NCBI GenBank assembly: GCA_965372355.1
Contig: CBDVBZ010000057.1
Span: forward strand, 1-21,439
Direction: 5' to 3'
DNA length: 21,439 bases
From: CBDVBZ01 sp965372355
Lineage (GTDB): Bacteria > Krumholzibacteriota > Krumholzibacteriia > WVZY01
Of the stretch, positions 20,396 through 21,439 are shown in pieces. A program made the translations under genes and the position numbers. The stretch's first letter is position 1; the number at the start of each line of letters is the position of its first letter. A model generated the notes under the pieces. The model was not told the DNA's origin. It saw only the letters and a program-made list of their open reading frames with translations, and searched no databases.

Positions 20396-21349
20396 TCAGA
20401 CGAGAGCGCCGCCGCACGACGAACCGGCGCCGGCCGTACAACCAAAGCAATGGTTGCCCGTGACGATACGCCGTTTGGCGTGGATTGCGGGGTCGAAGTC
20501 ACGAATGTGGGTTGGAGCACCGTGGTCGACGAGAAGCTTTAGCGCCAGGTTGAAATCGCAGTCGTAGATGTTGCCTTCCCAATCAACGTTGATCTGGTGC
20601 CGGCACATCAGTCCGTCAAGCGTCGTCGCATTGAACGATTTCTCGAGAAGCTCCGTGTACTCGTGCAGCTTCCCTTCCTTTTTCAGCACGCCGACGTAAC
20701 GCCCGATCGGCATGTTCGTGATAGTAATCAGTCTGGTAAAAACAATATCGAAGCGCTCCTTGAGCTCACGCCGGTAGTCGGATTCGAGACCCGCCTGGTC
20801 GGGCGGTAGATAAGGGCCCACCGGATTGTACACGAGGCTGAGCGGCAGATCCGGATCCGAGCCGTACCCGACCGCATTGAGCTTGCGGATCGCCTCGACG
20901 CTCCCCTTGAAGACTCCTTCTCCCCGCTGGCCATCCACGTTCTCTTCGAGGTAGCACGGAAGCGAGGCCACGAGCTGCACGCGGTGATCGCGAAAAAACG
21001 CGGGCATCGTCTCCATCCCGGGCTCCAGAAGAACCGTCAGGTTCGTGCGAACCATAACGGGGATATCCGCATCGTGAAGGATCTTGATAAAACGACGGAG
21101 ATCGGTGTGCAGCTCGGGGGCGCCGCCGGTGATATCGACAAGCCTGCAGCGGGTGCGCTTTGCCGCATCGATCACCAGCTCGAGATTCTCCCAGCTCATC
21201 ATCTCTTTTCGCAGCGGAGACGACGCCACGTGACAATGAATGCACTGGAGATTGCACTTCAGACCGATGTTGACCTGGATGGTCGAGACATCCTGACAGT
21301 GAAGGTCGTCGGCCGTCGCCGCCCTCACCCGCTCATCGAAATGGTTCAT
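20396..21349 (-). CDS. arsS: Radical SAM/Cys-rich protein of the ArsS (arsenosugar biosynthesis) family
   Basis: A 317-residue protein with AAGGAG nine bases before the ATG. The radical SAM cluster motif CNLQCIHC has Cys32, Cys36 and Cys39 (CxxxCxxC), preceded by TIQVNIGLK. DITGGAPELHTDLRRFI is the SAM-binding GGE-like segment, and the family-specific NPVGPYLPP follows. The C-terminal cysteine-rich region (LMCRHQINVDWEGNIYDCDFN and HCFGCTAGAGSSCGG) matches TIGR04167-type proteins. In the studied members ArsS works after the methyltransferase ArsM to attach a deoxyadenosyl group to arsenic in arsenosugar synthesis. No arsM or other arsenic gene lies in the window, though one may lie beyond the right edge, so the substrate is inferred from family only. 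The gene has its own promoter at 21392-21419. Confidence 0.9.
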   Translation of the reverse strand: MNHFDERVRAATADDLHCQDVSTIQVNIGLKCNLQCIHCHVASSPLRKEMMSWENLELVIDAAKRTRCRLVDITGGAPELHTDLRRFIKILHDADIPVMVRTNLTVLLEPGMETMPAFFRDHRVQLVASLPCYLEENVDGQRGEGVFKGSVEAIRKLNAVGYGSDPDLPLSLVYNPVGPYLPPDQAGLESDYRRELKERFDIVFTRLITITNMPIGRYVGVLKKEGKLHEYTELLEKSFNATTLDGLMCRHQINVDWEGNIYDCDFNLALKLLVDHGAPTHIRDFDPAIHAKRRIVTGNHCFGCTAGAGSSCGGALV

Positions 21350-21369
21350 ATTGCTGACTCCTTAATACG

Positions 21370-21385
21370 ACGGGCCCAAACCCGT
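21370..21385. other. Small hairpin in the arsS leader
   Basis: ACGGG (21370-21374) pairs with CCCGT (21381-21385) around a six-base loop. It lies at the 5' end of the predicted leader, upstream of the ribosome site. A regulatory role is not shown. Confidence 0.2.
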
Positions 21386-21391
21386 TCTCCC

Positions 21392-21419
21392 AATATAAAG
21401 GGGTCGGCGGAAGTGTCAA
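21392..21419 (-). promoter_or_regulatory. Sigma-70 promoter for arsS
   Basis: On the minus strand TTGACA (21414-21419, 6 of 6) and TATATT (21392-21397, 5 of 6) are 16 bases apart. The predicted start near 21385 leaves a leader of about 35 bases with the AAGGAG ribosome site. No operator palindrome of an ArsR type is visible. Confidence 0.65.
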
Positions 21420-21439
21420 TTGCTTACAGGCGTTTTGTG

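Noticed and set aside
21395..21406. The 12-mer ATAAAGGGGTCG occurs both in the inverted-repeat element (18637-18648) and near the arsS promoter
   Set aside because: Several chance 12-base matches are expected between any two places in 21 kb, and the surrounding bases do not match.

Overview
The window reads as a chromosomal segment from a diderm, uncultured-type bacterium of moderately high GC. Signs of an outer membrane are two predicted outer-membrane barrels, two predicted lipoproteins and several proteins with export signals. A PorV/PorQ-like barrel, an S46 dipeptidyl peptidase and an ArsS radical SAM enzyme would fit the FCB superphylum or a related candidate phylum, but nothing here fixes the taxon. 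There are no rRNA or tRNA genes, no recognisable transposase and no CRISPR array.

Layout. 1-1085: the end of a DUF4097-like coiled-coil protein (+) converges stop-to-stop on a secreted DUF4412 protein (-). 1143-4624: a PI-PLC-like lipoprotein with a discoidin-like tail, a 52-codon remnant of a MazF toxin directly after its stop, then an outer-membrane barrel (all +). 4813-6064: three small STAS-type proteins in one minus-strand operon. 6146-8942: a PorV-like barrel and a GT-C-type membrane glycosyltransferase (+). 9187-11673: a two-helix membrane GAF protein and a PLP-dependent decarboxylase (+), the latter sharing four bases with a converging exported Ig-like surface protein (11670-13487, -). 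13749-14639: an NmrA-type NAD(P)-binding protein (-). 14768-15242: a decayed DUF4097 fragment running into a diverging repeat tract. 15226-15642: a double-ACT protein (-). 15903-18629: ArfB and the S46 peptidase (+). 18629-18812: a long structured inverted repeat between convergent genes. 18820-21349: a sulfatase-superfamily lipoprotein and ArsS (both -).

The genes do not form one pathway. Most sit alone with their own promoter, and the common theme is the cell envelope (barrels, lipoproteins, exported proteins, GT-C enzyme, S46 peptidase, sulfatase-like enzyme). Only the STAS trio is a clear operon. Two truncated gene remnants (mazF, DUF4097), a tandem repeat that includes the end of a gene, and the 184-bp inverted repeat suggest a region of gene turnover.

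Most promising for follow-up: the inverted-repeat element at 18629-18812; the layered repeats at 15021-15242; a candidate small RNA at 13627-13740; the structured arfB leader; the STAS trio; and a recurrent extended -10 box, TGCTATnAT, upstream of several unrelated genes. I did not find a multi-gene system that I could call new with confidence.
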